Assembly (NCBI GenBank): GCA_012728815.1
Contig: JAAYEI010000018.1
Location: forward strand, 1-34,252
From: Clostridiales bacterium
GTDB taxonomy: Bacteria; Bacillota; Clostridia; Christensenellales; Aristaeellaceae
Direction: 5' to 3'
Length of the DNA stretch: 34,252 bases
Shown: piece by piece, positions 7,160 through 16,017 of the stretch
Layout of the letters: each line of letters starts with the position of its first letter
Numbering within the stretch: position 1 is the first letter of the stretch
The notes under the pieces: generated by a model
What the model was told of the DNA's origin: nothing
The model's input: only the letters and a program-made list of their open reading frames with translations
The model's database searches: none
Program-made: the position numbers and the translations under genes

Positions 7160-8524
7160 ATGAGCAATTCCCCCCGTCAAGCCCGGATGCGCCCTGCCAA
7201 GGTGCTGGCGCTGGGCTTTTTGTGCATCATCTTAACCGGCAGCCTGCTGCTGAAGCTGCCCCTGTCCGTGGCGCCGGGCCAAGCCATCACCTGGCTGCAG
7301 GCGCTGTTTACCGCCACCAGCGCGGTCTGTGTCACTGGGCTGACGGTGGTGAACACCGCCACCAGCTTTTCCCTGTTCGGGCAGCTGGTCATCCTGGGGC
7401 TGATTCAGCTGGGCGGCCTGGGCTTCATGCTGTTTGCCACCTCCCTGCTGGTGTTGGCCAGGCGGCGCATCTCGCTGCGCAACCGCATCCTGCTGCATGA
7501 GACCATGAGCATGCCGGGCTTGTCCGGCGCGGTGCGGGTGACCCTGCGCTTCATGGTGCTGGTGTTCGCGGTGGAGCTGCTGGGCGCCTTGGTGCTGGCC
7601 CTGCGCTTTGTGCCGCTGCTGGGCTTGGGCCGCGGGCTGTACTTCAGCGTCTTCCACGCCATCAGCGCCTTTTGCAACGCGGGCTTTGACCTCTTTGGCC
7701 TGGCGGGCAGCCTGACACAGTTTCACCGGGACCCGCTGGTGCTGCTCACCATCTCCCTGCTGATCGTGGTGGGCGGCCTGGGCTTCGCGGTGGTGATCGA
7801 CCTGCTGGACAGGCGCCTGGCCTTCCGGCAGCTGCACCTGCACAGCAAAATCGTGCTGACGGTCACCCTGGCGCTGCTGCTGGGGGGCACCTTGGGCATC
7901 GCGGCGCTGGAATGGCACAACCCCGGCACCCTGGCTTTCCCGGGCGCCACGACAGCTGACAAGCTGCTCAATGCCTGGTTCCAGTCCGTCACCGCCAGGA
8001 CCGCCGGGTTCTACACCCTGCCCCAGGGCAGCCTGCGCGAGTCGGGCCGGGTGCTGACCAGCGCCCTGATGTTCATCGGCGCTTCCCCCGCTTCCACCGG
8101 CGGGGGCATCAAAACCACCTCCCTGTTTGTGCTGCTGGCGCTGGTGCGCAGCGTGTTCAAGGGCGGCAACGATGTCAACGCCTTCCATCGTCGGTTGCCA
8201 CTGATGCTCATGCGCACGGCGCTGAGCATTTTCCTGATCAGCCTGGGCCTGCTGCTGGTGGGGGCGCTGCTGCTGTCCCTGCTTGAGGAAGGGAGCGGCA
8301 TCAGCCTGCTGGACCTGGTATATGAGCAGGTATCCGCCCTGGCTACCGTGGGGCTGAGCGCCGCGGACACCGGAGGGCTCAGCGCCGGAAGCCAGGTCTG
8401 GCTGATATTGTTGATGTACTTTGGCCGGGTGGGGCCGCTGACCATGATGCTCAGCTTCAGCCGCGCGCGCGACAACCAGCTGCAGGGGGTGCGCTATGCG
8501 GAGGAAGCCGTTTATGTCGGATAG
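7160..8524 (+). CDS. ktrB: Ktr/Trk potassium uptake, membrane subunit
   Basis: A 454-residue TrkH/KtrB-family K+ channel-transporter subunit with four M1-P-M2 repeats. The four selectivity-loop glycines are recognisable in SAVCVTGLT, SAFCNAGFD, TARTAGFYT and LATVGLSAA. Length and lack of long extra loops fit KtrB rather than TrkH. The ATG at 7160 has no clear ribosome site. The 68-base gap before it holds an imperfect hairpin (GGCTGCC 7111-7117 / GGCAGCC 7132-7138). It is followed eleven bases later by the RCK subunit. It takes up K+ in osmotic and pH homeostasis, gated by the cytoplasmic partner. Confidence 0.94.
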   Translation: MSNSPRQARMRPAKVLALGFLCIILTGSLLLKLPLSVAPGQAITWLQALFTATSAVCVTGLTVVNTATSFSLFGQLVILGLIQLGGLGFMLFATSLLVLARRRISLRNRILLHETMSMPGLSGAVRVTLRFMVLVFAVELLGALVLALRFVPLLGLGRGLYFSVFHAISAFCNAGFDLFGLAGSLTQFHRDPLVLLTISLLIVVGGLGFAVVIDLLDRRLAFRQLHLHSKIVLTVTLALLLGGTLGIAALEWHNPGTLAFPGATTADKLLNAWFQSVTARTAGFYTLPQGSLRESGRVLTSALMFIGASPASTGGGIKTTSLFVLLALVRSVFKGGNDVNAFHRRLPLMLMRTALSIFLISLGLLLVGALLLSLLEEGSGISLLDLVYEQVSALATVGLSAADTGGLSAGSQVWLILLMYFGRVGPLTMMLSFSRARDNQLQGVRYAEEAVYVG

Positions 8525-8534
8525 AGGAGGAAGC

Positions 8535-9200
8535 ATGGCTGCCAGCAAACGCAAGCAATACATCATCTTTGGGGTGGGCCGCTTTGGCTCGGCCCTGGCG
8601 CGCAAGCTGTGCGAGCTGGGCCATGAGGTGCTGGCGGTGGATTCCAGCGAGGAACGGGTTGCCGCGGTCAGCCCTTATGTCACCAATGCCATCCAGATGG
8701 CCGCAAACGATGAGGAGGCCATGCGCTCCCTGGGCATCCGCAATTTTGACGCGGTGGTGGTGGCCATTGGGGATGATTTCCATCACTCCATCCTCACCAC
8801 CATCGCCTGCAAGGAGCTGGGCGCCCGCTACATCATCTCCAAGGCATCTGACCCCATGCACGCCAAGGTGCTCGTGAAGCTGGGGGTGGACCGCGTTGTC
8901 TTCCCCGAGCGGGACATGGGGGAGCGCCTGGCCCATTCCCTGATCAACCCGCATGTGCTGGACCTGATCAGCCTGAAAAATGATTTTCAGATCGCCTATT
9001 TCAACTGCCCGGAGGAGTGGGTGGGCAAGAGCCTGGGGGAACTGGATGTGCGCAAGCGCTACAAGGTATCCATCCTGGCCATCTACCGCCAGCAGGAGAT
9101 CATCATGGATTTGGAGGCAGGTACCCGCTTCACAGCCCATGACAACCTGCTGGTGCTGGGCCACAAGGACAGCGTCGCGCAGGTGGAGGACCTGGCATGA
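8535..9200 (+). CDS. ktrA: Ktr/Trk potassium uptake, cytoplasmic RCK subunit
   Basis: A 221-residue peripheral gating subunit. The N-terminal Rossmann (RCK_N) domain has the nucleotide motif IFGVGRFGSALAR, an acidic residue at the end of the second strand (VLAVDSS) and continuous sequence through residue ~135. A C-terminal RCK_C domain follows; in Bacillota this domain often binds cyclic di-AMP. The start at 8535 is chosen because AGGAGG is at 8525-8530; the frame is open further upstream inside ktrB. Its final ATGA overlaps the start of the next gene. Full-length by comparison with known KtrA (about 222 residues). Confidence 0.95.
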   Translation: MAASKRKQYIIFGVGRFGSALARKLCELGHEVLAVDSSEERVAAVSPYVTNAIQMAANDEEAMRSLGIRNFDAVVVAIGDDFHHSILTTIACKELGARYIISKASDPMHAKVLVKLGVDRVVFPERDMGERLAHSLINPHVLDLISLKNDFQIAYFNCPEEWVGKSLGELDVRKRYKVSILAIYRQQEIIMDLEAGTRFTAHDNLLVLGHKDSVAQVEDLA

Positions 9201-9790
9201 GCCCCGGCGCCATCATCATCTTTGACACCGAAGCCACCGACCTCACCCCGGGCCAGATCTGCCAGCTGTCCTACCTCATGCAGCAGGGGGACCGGGTGAC
9301 GGCGCGCAACTACTTCTTTTCGGTGGATGACATGTCCCCCGGCGCGCAGGAGGTGCATGGGCTGAGCATGGAACAGCTGTCCCAACTGTCCGGGCAGACC
9401 TGGTTTGAGGACCACGCGGAGCAAATTCTGCAGGACTTCAATGCCGCCCGCCTGCTGGTCGGGCACAACGTGGCGGCGGATGAGCGCTACCTGCGGGTGG
9501 AAATGACCCGCGCCGGGCTCAAGCTCAACAAAATCCCCACCTTTTGCACCATGAATTTCGCCTCCGGCCTCATGAACATGGCGCGCAAGGTGGTCACCGG
9601 GCGCCCCAAGCCGCCCAAGCTGAGCGAGCTGGCCGCCTACTATCAGGTAAGCGAGGAGGAGGTCCTGGCGCACACCCGGACTTTGTTTGAAACCGGGGAC
9701 AGCGGCCTGCATGACGCGCGCTATGACACCGTGATGACCTGGCTGTGCTTCAACCGTGCGCAGGAAGCGGGGGATTTGCGCGGTATATAG
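9197..9790 (+). CDS. DEDDh 3'-5' exonuclease (DNA polymerase III epsilon / RNase T type)
   Basis: A 197-residue protein with all three exonuclease motifs: ExoI FDTEATDL (the D and E ligands), ExoII LLVGHNVAADERYL (D) and ExoIII LHDARYDTVMTW (H and D, DEDDh subtype). Proteins of this size act as stand-alone DNA or RNA 3'-5' exonucleases. The substrate cannot be told from sequence. It overlaps ktrA by four bases (ATGA), so it is probably translationally coupled to the potassium system. No functional link between the two is known to me. The next 170 bases contain the promoter of the following operon. Confidence 0.88.
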   Translation: MSPGAIIIFDTEATDLTPGQICQLSYLMQQGDRVTARNYFFSVDDMSPGAQEVHGLSMEQLSQLSGQTWFEDHAEQILQDFNAARLLVGHNVAADERYLRVEMTRAGLKLNKIPTFCTMNFASGLMNMARKVVTGRPKPPKLSELAAYYQVSEEEVLAHTRTLFETGDSGLHDARYDTVMTWLCFNRAQEAGDLRGI

Positions 9791-9880
9791 GCCCCTCCCG
9801 CCGGCTGCCTGCCCTGTTCCCTGGCGCTTTGTGAAGGTGCCTGGCCTGATCGTCATAGAAATGAAAAGATTCCTTCAATA

Positions 9881-9889
9881 TGCTATAAT
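9881..9889 (+). promoter_or_regulatory. Extended -10 promoter of the envelope gene cluster
   Basis: TGCTATAAT is a perfect extended -10. No matching -35 is seen at 16-18 bases. It lies 73 bases before the ATG at 9962 and is in the AT-richest part of the 9791-9961 gap. Confidence 0.65.
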
Positions 9890-9961
9890 GCTTTTGCGGC
9901 TGTTTCTTAACAGTCTGACGTGAATCCGGCCATCAGGCCCGCCTGATCGAAAGGACAAGCC

Positions 9962-11101
9962 ATGAGCGAGAACCGTTCCAGATATTCCAGCGCGCCGCTG
10001 CAGGACATGCGAAGGCGACCGCCCAAACCGCAGCCTGCCAAGCCGCCGGTGAACCCGGGCAGCCCCACGGGCAGCAACCTTGGCAACTTTGTGGTGCTGC
10101 AGGTGATGCTGGTCGCCGTGCTGCCCCTGGCCTTCCTGGCTGCCCTGGTGCTCAAAAACACCACCTTCTACTGGGTCTTCGTGGCCACCAGCCTGGTCTG
10201 CCTGCTGTCCATGTACCTGATGCGGGCTTTTGTGCAAAACGCCCGCAAGGTGCTGGGCGTGATCCACACCGCGATGATTGTGGTCATCCTGTTTTCCATC
10301 GTGGTGTCCGGTCCCGGCCCTGGGGACGCGCGCAACCAGGCCGCCCAGGACCAGCCTTCCATTTTCAGTGATGACACCACCGCCAGCATCCGGGACATGG
10401 TGGACAGCCAGGCCCCGCCGGAAGAGGAGGCTGCCCCCGACACCGGCGCGGCCTCCCTGGCCCAGCAGAAGCTGGAGCAGTTCATGTCCGCCTGGGCGCA
10501 AAAGGATTACGCCGCCATGGTCAGCCATTCCGCGCCCAACTGGGTCAACCAGTTCCAGACCCAGCGCGAGGCGGAGACCAGCATTTTCCACCTGAGCGCC
10601 ATCCGCACGCCCTTGAGCTACAAGGTGCTGGACGTGCTGGGCAACAATACCGACTCCTCCCGCACCATCATCATGCAGGCCAGCATCAGCAAAAACGATG
10701 GGCGGGAGCCCGCGCTGTACAACTTCCAGATTTTGATGATCCGCAACAACAACCAATGGTATGTGGACCCCAACTCCATCTCCTCCTCCCAGGCGGTGCA
10801 GCAGCAGGAAGTCGCCCAGCAGGCCATGAGCGAGGAGGATGACCAGGCCGGCAGCATCAACCTGGAAGAGAGCCAGCAGGCTGCCAGCGTGGTCGTGCCG
10901 CAGATTGACGCCGTGCGCTCTGACACCCTGCTGTTTTACAACGAGGACGGCGGGGAATACTACCACATTGATCCCAACTGCTCCTCCATCGGCGCGCGCT
11001 ACAAGCCGCTGAAGGCCAGCTTTTACTACCGCGACGTGTCCAGCGAAACCTTCAAGAACCTGAAAACCTGCCCATATTGCAAGGCGCCTGCCCGCCCATG
11101 A
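9962..11101 (+). CDS. Uncharacterised three-helix membrane protein with C-terminal Cys/His motif
   Basis: A 379-residue protein I do not recognise by name. The first ~40 residues are basic and proline-rich. Three membrane segments follow at about 42-64, 68-88 and 97-117. After an acidic, disordered linker (~118-160) comes a region that resembles an NTF2-like fold (KLEQFMSAWAQKDYAAMV onward), which would lie outside the cell. The last ~50 residues carry HIDPNCSSIG and KTCPYC, a short Cys/His module seen at the ends of many Bacillota surface proteins. ATG at 9962 follows GAAAGGA. It overlaps the next gene by four bases and heads a four-gene cluster with two GerMN proteins, suggesting an envelope role. 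Confidence 0.8.
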   Translation: MSENRSRYSSAPLQDMRRRPPKPQPAKPPVNPGSPTGSNLGNFVVLQVMLVAVLPLAFLAALVLKNTTFYWVFVATSLVCLLSMYLMRAFVQNARKVLGVIHTAMIVVILFSIVVSGPGPGDARNQAAQDQPSIFSDDTTASIRDMVDSQAPPEEEAAPDTGAASLAQQKLEQFMSAWAQKDYAAMVSHSAPNWVNQFQTQREAETSIFHLSAIRTPLSYKVLDVLGNNTDSSRTIIMQASISKNDGREPALYNFQILMIRNNNQWYVDPNSISSSQAVQQQEVAQQAMSEEDDQAGSINLEESQQAASVVVPQIDAVRSDTLLFYNEDGGEYYHIDPNCSSIGARYKPLKASFYYRDVSSETFKNLKTCPYCKAPARP

Positions 11102-11871
11102 AGTACCACATTGACACCATTCCGGTCTGGGATGCCATGCACCTGGACAGCGAGTGCCCCCTGTGCGCGCTGCGGCGCAGCACGGAGCGGCTGCTGATTT
11201 CGCGCAGCCTGGGCGCCTCCGTGATGTCCCCGGACACCCGCATCCGGGTCAATGACCTGGGCTTTTGTCCCCAGCACCATCAGATGATGCATCTTCAGCC
11301 AGGGGGCAACCGCCTGGGCCATGGGTTGATGATGCTGTCCCACCTGCAGACGCTGCGCCCGCGGGTCAGCCAGGCGCTGAAAGCCGGTGGGGGACAGGGG
11401 CAGGGTGGCGGCTTCTCCCGCCTGTTTCGCCGCCAGGCCAGCGCGTCAGTGGGCGGCGGCAGCCCGCTTCAGCCGCTGTGCGCGGGCTGCACGGTGTGTG
11501 AGGAGCTGGAGACCCAGTCCAAACGCCAGGCGGCCAGCCTGCTGCACCTGTGGAACACCGAGGCCGCTTTTCGTGAGGCCTTTTTGGCGTCCAAAGGCTT
11601 GTGCCTGCCCCATACGGAGCTGACCCTGGCCATGTCGGGCGAGCTGCTGTCCGGTGAGCGCCTGGCAAGCTATGCCCAGGCGGCCGGCCAGCTGCTGGAG
11701 GACAGCCTCACGCGCCTGGAGGAGGAGCTGGCCTGGTTCACCCAGAAGTTTGACTACCGCAACGCGCAGAAGGACTGGGGCACTTCCCGTGACGCGCTGG
11801 AGCGCGTGGTGAACAAGCTACGCGGCTGGTGCCTGGGCCCGGAGCCCATGCAAGATGAACAGAAGGCATAA
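11098..11871 (+). CDS. DUF6062 family protein
   Basis: A 257-residue cytoplasmic protein with several cysteine motifs: SECPLCAL near residue 17, GFCPQHH near 55, PLCAGCTVCEEL near 130 and KGLCLPH near 168. This arrangement matches the uncharacterised DUF6062 family of Clostridia and suggests metal binding by paired Cys/His modules. A low-complexity Gly-rich stretch lies near residues 97-120. The ATG at 11098 overlaps the preceding stop (ATGA); an in-frame TTG at 11077 is not needed. Its 3' end overlaps the next gene by 17 bases. Function unknown. Confidence 0.8.
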   Translation: MKYHIDTIPVWDAMHLDSECPLCALRRSTERLLISRSLGASVMSPDTRIRVNDLGFCPQHHQMMHLQPGGNRLGHGLMMLSHLQTLRPRVSQALKAGGGQGQGGGFSRLFRRQASASVGGGSPLQPLCAGCTVCEELETQSKRQAASLLHLWNTEAAFREAFLASKGLCLPHTELTLAMSGELLSGERLASYAQAAGQLLEDSLTRLEEELAWFTQKFDYRNAQKDWGTSRDALERVVNKLRGWCLGPEPMQDEQKA

Positions 11872-12778
11872 GGCGCTCGTCCTGGCGGCTGTGCTGTGCT
11901 GCGCGGCCCTGCCGGCCCTGGCCGGCGGTTTGCTGGGCTTTGAGGCGCCGGGCAGCCAGCGCAGCCTTGCCGCGGTGCTGTACTTCCGCTACCAGGACAG
12001 CCCCTGGCTGGGCCAGGAGCTGCGTCAGCTGGAGGTGTCCCACACCCAGAGCCTGGAACGGGCGCTGGTCGAGGCGCTCCTCGCGGGGCCGGCCCCCGGG
12101 CGGGACAGCTACCGCCCCCTGTTCCCCGCGGACACCCAGGTCATCAACGTGCTGGCGGAGGGGGCGCGGCTCTACGTCACCTTCAGCGCCCGGTTGCTGG
12201 ACCCCCTGCCCGGGGAGGGCAGCGGCCCGCAGGCGCTGGAGGAGGCGCGCTTGCGCCGCCGGCTGGCCATGGCTGCCCTGGCCAACACGCTGACAGAGAC
12301 CGGGGAATACACCAGCGTGCAGGTGCTGGTGCTGGACCAGCCCCAGGCCAGCGGCTCCATGCGGCTGAGCCAGCGCTATTTTCTGGAGGACAGCGACAGC
12401 CTGCCTGATCCGCAAAAACGTGATGAGGACAGCATCCTCACCCCCGGCCGGGCGGCGGGCTACATCCTGGGCCTGTGGCAAAAGCAGGAATGGGGCCGCT
12501 TCACCCGGTTGCTGGCCGCCTCTCCGGAGGACAGCGAGGCGCTCAACCGCGCCATCAGCCCCCAGCAGATGCCGCTCATCACCCTGCAGGACATCAGCCC
12601 GGGAAGCCTGGGCTTTGAGGGCCGCAGCGCCATCGTGCTGCTCAAGGCCAGCCTGCAGGGCGGGGATGGCCAGGTCAGGCAGGTGGAGGACTTCCCCCTG
12701 CGGATGCTGCGCCAGGACCAGGACTGGCTGCTCAGCCTGCCCTCCCTGCACCGGCTGCTGGGGGAGGAGGGGCCATGA
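11855..12778 (+). CDS. GerMN-domain secreted protein
   Basis: A 307-residue exported protein. The N-terminus is a signal peptide (basic start, hydrophobic core, ALAG cleavage-like site near residue 23), with no good lipobox. A GerMN domain lies at about residues 60-160 (helix ERALVEALLAGP, strand LYVTFSARLLD, helix MAALANTLTETG, strand SVQVLVL). The C-terminal ~120 residues are not assigned. GerMN domains occur in GerM (spore cortex and germination) and in other envelope proteins, including some paired with peptidoglycan enzymes. The gene overlaps both neighbours, so the four proteins are made together. Confidence 0.85.
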   Translation: MNRRHKALVLAAVLCCAALPALAGGLLGFEAPGSQRSLAAVLYFRYQDSPWLGQELRQLEVSHTQSLERALVEALLAGPAPGRDSYRPLFPADTQVINVLAEGARLYVTFSARLLDPLPGEGSGPQALEEARLRRRLAMAALANTLTETGEYTSVQVLVLDQPQASGSMRLSQRYFLEDSDSLPDPQKRDEDSILTPGRAAGYILGLWQKQEWGRFTRLLAASPEDSEALNRAISPQQMPLITLQDISPGSLGFEGRSAIVLLKASLQGGDGQVRQVEDFPLRMLRQDQDWLLSLPSLHRLLGEEGP

Positions 12779-14316
12779 TGCGCGAGCGACAGACAGCCAG
12801 ATATATCGCCCTGCTGCTGGCGCTGCTGCTGTTGTCAGGTTGTGCGGCGTCCGTGCCCCTCAAGCAGGTGGATGGCGCCACCCTGCCCCCGCCGGAGCTG
12901 GCCTTTGCGGCCCCCCAGGGCGATGTGGCGGAGGGTAGCGCCCAGGCGGTGCTGCTCAGCCTGCCAGGCGCCCAAAGCGGGCGCCTGGAGTATGTGTCCG
13001 AGCGCATCCTGCTCTCTCCCTCCCGCCACCCGGCGGAATACGCGCTGCGCCGGCTGTTCACCTTCACAGGCACCACCCAGTCAGCCCCCCTTGCCGGGGA
13101 GGTGCAGCTGGCCTTGAACCCCGGCTCCTCCATTGAGATTTCCGGGGGGACCGCCACGGTCAATTTGGCCCCCTCCGCCCTGCTGCTGGACAACGAGGAA
13201 CGCTACCTGGTTTCCCGCGCGGTGGCCAACACCCTCACCCAGTGGGGGGACATCCGCCACGTGAACATCCTGATCAACAACCGCCAGCCCGGGCTGGACA
13301 CGGCCGCCACCCTGCCCCTTGGCAGCCTGGGCCGCACGGAGGACGGGGATGTGGCCGCCCTGTGGCAGTCCGCCAGCAAGGTGCCCGCCAACCCGGACAG
13401 CCCCTACACCGCCATGGCCACCCTCTACCAGCCGGTCAGCGCCGGGCGGGGCATCATCGCCAGCGCCCAGCTGATCACGGCCCAGGGCCGCGGCCTGGAG
13501 CAGCTGGCCCAGGCGCTGCTGGAGGGCCTGTCTATCCCCTCGGCCAGCCTGGCGGGGCTGCCCCGGGTGCCTGATTTGGCCCTGCTGCTGGAGCAGCCCA
13601 TTCAGGTGCTGGAGCAGGCGGGATCCACCGGGCGGGTGGTGCAATTGGCGTTCCGGGAGCGCCTCAACGAGGACCTGATTGCCGCGGGCATTCCCCGGTC
13701 GGTCATGATGGCCTCCCTCACCTACACCCTCACCACCTTCCTGCCCTACACCGCGGGCATTCAGGTGCGCATCGGCAACGAGCTGGTGAGCGCGCTGGTG
13801 CCCTCCGGCACCTATGAGGGCGCGGGGGAGCAAATCCTCTTCCCTGACGGGTTGATGCAGCGCGCGCAGTTTGGCCGCTTTCTGCTGGACGAATGCACCC
13901 TGTACTTCACCAACGCCCAGGGCAGCCTTAGCGCCACGCGGCGTCCCATCCCCTACCACCAGGCCTACAACCCGCGCTTCCTGCTGGGGCAGCTGATGCT
14001 GGGTCCGCAAAACACCGACAGCCAGGGCGGCTTGCTGCCTGTGCTGCCCTCCGGCCTCAAGGACGCGGACCTGATCGGCATCACGCGCCAGCAGGACACT
14101 GTGCTGGTCAACCTGTCAGGGCAAATCAGGGCCTTGGCGGCCGGCTTTACCCACCCACAGGAGCTGGCCATGGTCTATGCCATGGTCAACACCCTGACCC
14201 AGCAGGGCCAGGCCAGGGAGGTATGCTTCTTTGTGGATGGCAGCCAGGAGGGCACCTTTGTGGAGGCCATTGACCTGGCAGGGGTCTTCCTTCGCAACGA
14301 AGGCATTATCAGATAG
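12775..14316 (+). CDS. Lipoprotein with two GerMN domains (GerM-like)
   Basis: A 513-residue predicted lipoprotein. The signal peptide ends in the lipobox LLSGC, giving a lipid-modified Cys near residue 23. One GerMN domain lies at about 75-180 (helix SRAVANTLTQWG, strand HVNILINN) and a second at about 400-500 (helix AMVYAMVNTLTQQG, strand VCFFVDG). GerM of Bacillus subtilis also has two. The middle region (~180-390) resembles neither. Two consecutive ATG codons (12775 and 12778) are possible starts; the first overlaps the previous stop. This is the last gene of the cluster and is followed by a terminator. Confidence 0.87.
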   Translation: MMRERQTARYIALLLALLLLSGCAASVPLKQVDGATLPPPELAFAAPQGDVAEGSAQAVLLSLPGAQSGRLEYVSERILLSPSRHPAEYALRRLFTFTGTTQSAPLAGEVQLALNPGSSIEISGGTATVNLAPSALLLDNEERYLVSRAVANTLTQWGDIRHVNILINNRQPGLDTAATLPLGSLGRTEDGDVAALWQSASKVPANPDSPYTAMATLYQPVSAGRGIIASAQLITAQGRGLEQLAQALLEGLSIPSASLAGLPRVPDLALLLEQPIQVLEQAGSTGRVVQLAFRERLNEDLIAAGIPRSVMMASLTYTLTTFLPYTAGIQVRIGNELVSALVPSGTYEGAGEQILFPDGLMQRAQFGRFLLDECTLYFTNAQGSLSATRRPIPYHQAYNPRFLLGQLMLGPQNTDSQGGLLPVLPSGLKDADLIGITRQQDTVLVNLSGQIRALAAGFTHPQELAMVYAMVNTLTQQGQAREVCFFVDGSQEGTFVEAIDLAGVFLRNEGIIR

Positions 14317-14402
14317 GGCGAATCCCCGCAGTTTATATCATTCATTTTCAATGCATTGGACAGGCCGGTCTGTTGAGTGGCCGCGGTGCCGCTGTCATTG
14401 GC

Positions 14403-14427
14403 CCAGGCTTAAGCCTGGCTCTTTTTT
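14403..14427 (+). terminator. Terminator of the GerMN operon
   Basis: A perfect CCAGGC / GCCTGG stem (14403-14408 / 14413-14418) with a TTAA loop is followed by CTC and a run of six T at 14422-14427. It lies 87 bases after the last GerMN gene. The rest of 14317-14556 holds no gene that I can support. This is the meeting point with the oppositely oriented kinase gene. Confidence 0.9.
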
Positions 14428-14556
14428 GTTTGTCTGAACAGTCAGAACCCTTCGTCCCATCGGCGTTTTCCGCCAATGAAAGATTGAACTTCTCCAAATC
14501 CAACCGGCCCCTGATGTGGGGCAGCGCTGCCTGAGCCGCGGTTCTGGCCCTGGCCC

Positions 14557-16017
14557 CTATCCCTTGTTCAAGGGCAACTCCACCGTAAACACCGTCCCCT
14601 GGCCTTCCTCGCTGGCAGCCCGCACGCTGCCGCCGTGCAGGTTGACGTACTGCTGCACAATGGACAGGCCCAGCCCGGTGCCCCCGCTGCCACGCCCGCG
14701 GGCCTTGTCCACCCGGTAGAAGCGGTCAAAAATGTGGGGCAGGCTGTCCCTTGGGATGCCCGGGCCGTCATCGGCCACGGTCAGGACAGCGTCCCGGCCC
14801 ACCCGCTGCAGGCTCACCTTGATGCTGCCCTTGCTGGGGGTATATTTGACGGCGTTTTCCATCAGGTTGTACACCACCTGCTGCAGCTTGGCCTTGTCCG
14901 CGTACATGTCGCAGCTGTCCTCCAGGTTCAGCTGGATGGTGAGCCCGTTTTGTTCAGCGATGGGGGCCAGGCGGTGCTGGGTGTCCTTCACCACCTCGGC
15001 CAGGCTCATGCGCTCCCGGTTGAGGCGGCCGGTGCGCGAGTCCGCGTGCACCAGGGTGAGCAGGTCGGACACGATGGAGGACAGGCGGTTGATTTCCTGG
15101 TTGACATCGCTTAAAAACTCGGTGCGCAGCTCCGCGTCCATGTCCGGCTGGTAAATCAGGCTCTCAATCATGATCTTCATGGTGGCCAGCGGGGTCTTCA
15201 GCTCATGGCTGGCGTTGGACACAAACTGGTTGCGCGTCTGGTTGAGGGATTCCAGCTGGTCGCTCATGGAGTTGAAGGCCAGCGCCAGCTGGCGGATCTC
15301 CCCGCTGCCGCGCACCTGGGCGCGCACGCCCAAATCGCCCTTGGACATGCTCTGGATCACCCGGGTCATGTCCCAGATGGGTTGGGTGAGCACGCGGGAG
15401 AACACCATCCCCGCGATCACAGCGGCCAGGGCCACCCCCACAAACAGCAGCAGCATGTTGTTTTGCAGCATCAGCAGGCTGTTCATCATCTCCCGCACGG
15501 AGGACACCAGCAGCATCACGCCAATCACGTGGGAGGACTGGACGATGGCCGCGGTGGAATAGCTGGCCCACTCATCCTTTGGGGCAAAGCCCAGCAGGTT
15601 CAGCCGGCTGGCCGCGTCCCCCGTGCTGAGGGAATGCACGCCAAAATCCGTCATCAGCCCGGACTGCAGCACGCTGATGACCTCCGGGTAGTGCAGCCGC
15701 TGGCCCATGGCCTGCTGGAAGCTGTCCACCTGCACCTTGCCCTGGGCATCCAGCAGCAGCACGCGGCCGCCCAGCTCCGCCCCCGCGCGGCGGGTGATGT
15801 CGTCCATCCCCCGTGCGTCCTTGCCATGCAACATGGCGGCGGCCTGCACCGCCCACTTCTCCAGGCCCGCCCGGTCGCCCTGGATGCGCACGTCAAACAA
15901 ATAATCCCCCAGCATGTTGATGAGGGTGCTGGCCATCACCAGGAAGGACAGCCCAATAATGAAAAAAAAAGCCAGCATGACTTTCCATCTGATGCTGGCG
16001 AAGGGACGCTTAGTCAT
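14557..16017 (-). CDS. Sensor histidine kinase (WalK/PhoR type, no PAS domain)
   Basis: A 486-residue membrane kinase that would phosphorylate the response regulator encoded upstream. Order: membrane helix 12-32, extracytoplasmic sensor region ~35-165, second helix ~185-207, HAMP linker to ~262, dimerisation domain with NASHELKTPL (phospho-acceptor H271), and an ATPase domain with NLMENAVKYT (N box), DDGPGIP (G1) and GGTGLGLSIV (G2). All catalytic motifs are intact. The start is ATG 16017, which overlaps the regulator's stop as ATGACTAA. WalK usually has a PAS domain between HAMP and the kinase core; none fits here. Overall most like PhoR/WalK-class kinases; the stimulus is unknown. Confidence 0.93.
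   Translation of the reverse strand: MTKRPFASIRWKVMLAFFFIIGLSFLVMASTLINMLGDYLFDVRIQGDRAGLEKWAVQAAAMLHGKDARGMDDITRRAGAELGGRVLLLDAQGKVQVDSFQQAMGQRLHYPEVISVLQSGLMTDFGVHSLSTGDAASRLNLLGFAPKDEWASYSTAAIVQSSHVIGVMLLVSSVREMMNSLLMLQNNMLLLFVGVALAAVIAGMVFSRVLTQPIWDMTRVIQSMSKGDLGVRAQVRGSGEIRQLALAFNSMSDQLESLNQTRNQFVSNASHELKTPLATMKIMIESLIYQPDMDAELRTEFLSDVNQEINRLSSIVSDLLTLVHADSRTGRLNRERMSLAEVVKDTQHRLAPIAEQNGLTIQLNLEDSCDMYADKAKLQQVVYNLMENAVKYTPSKGSIKVSLQRVGRDAVLTVADDGPGIPRDSLPHIFDRFYRVDKARGRGSGGTGLGLSIVQQYVNLHGGSVRAASEEGQGTVFTVELPLNKG

Noticed and set aside
14420..14556. A small RNA or riboswitch in the gap between the GerMN operon and the kinase gene
   Set aside because: Only the GerMN terminator is convincing; the remainder has short imperfect stems and no promoter-like pair that I could support.
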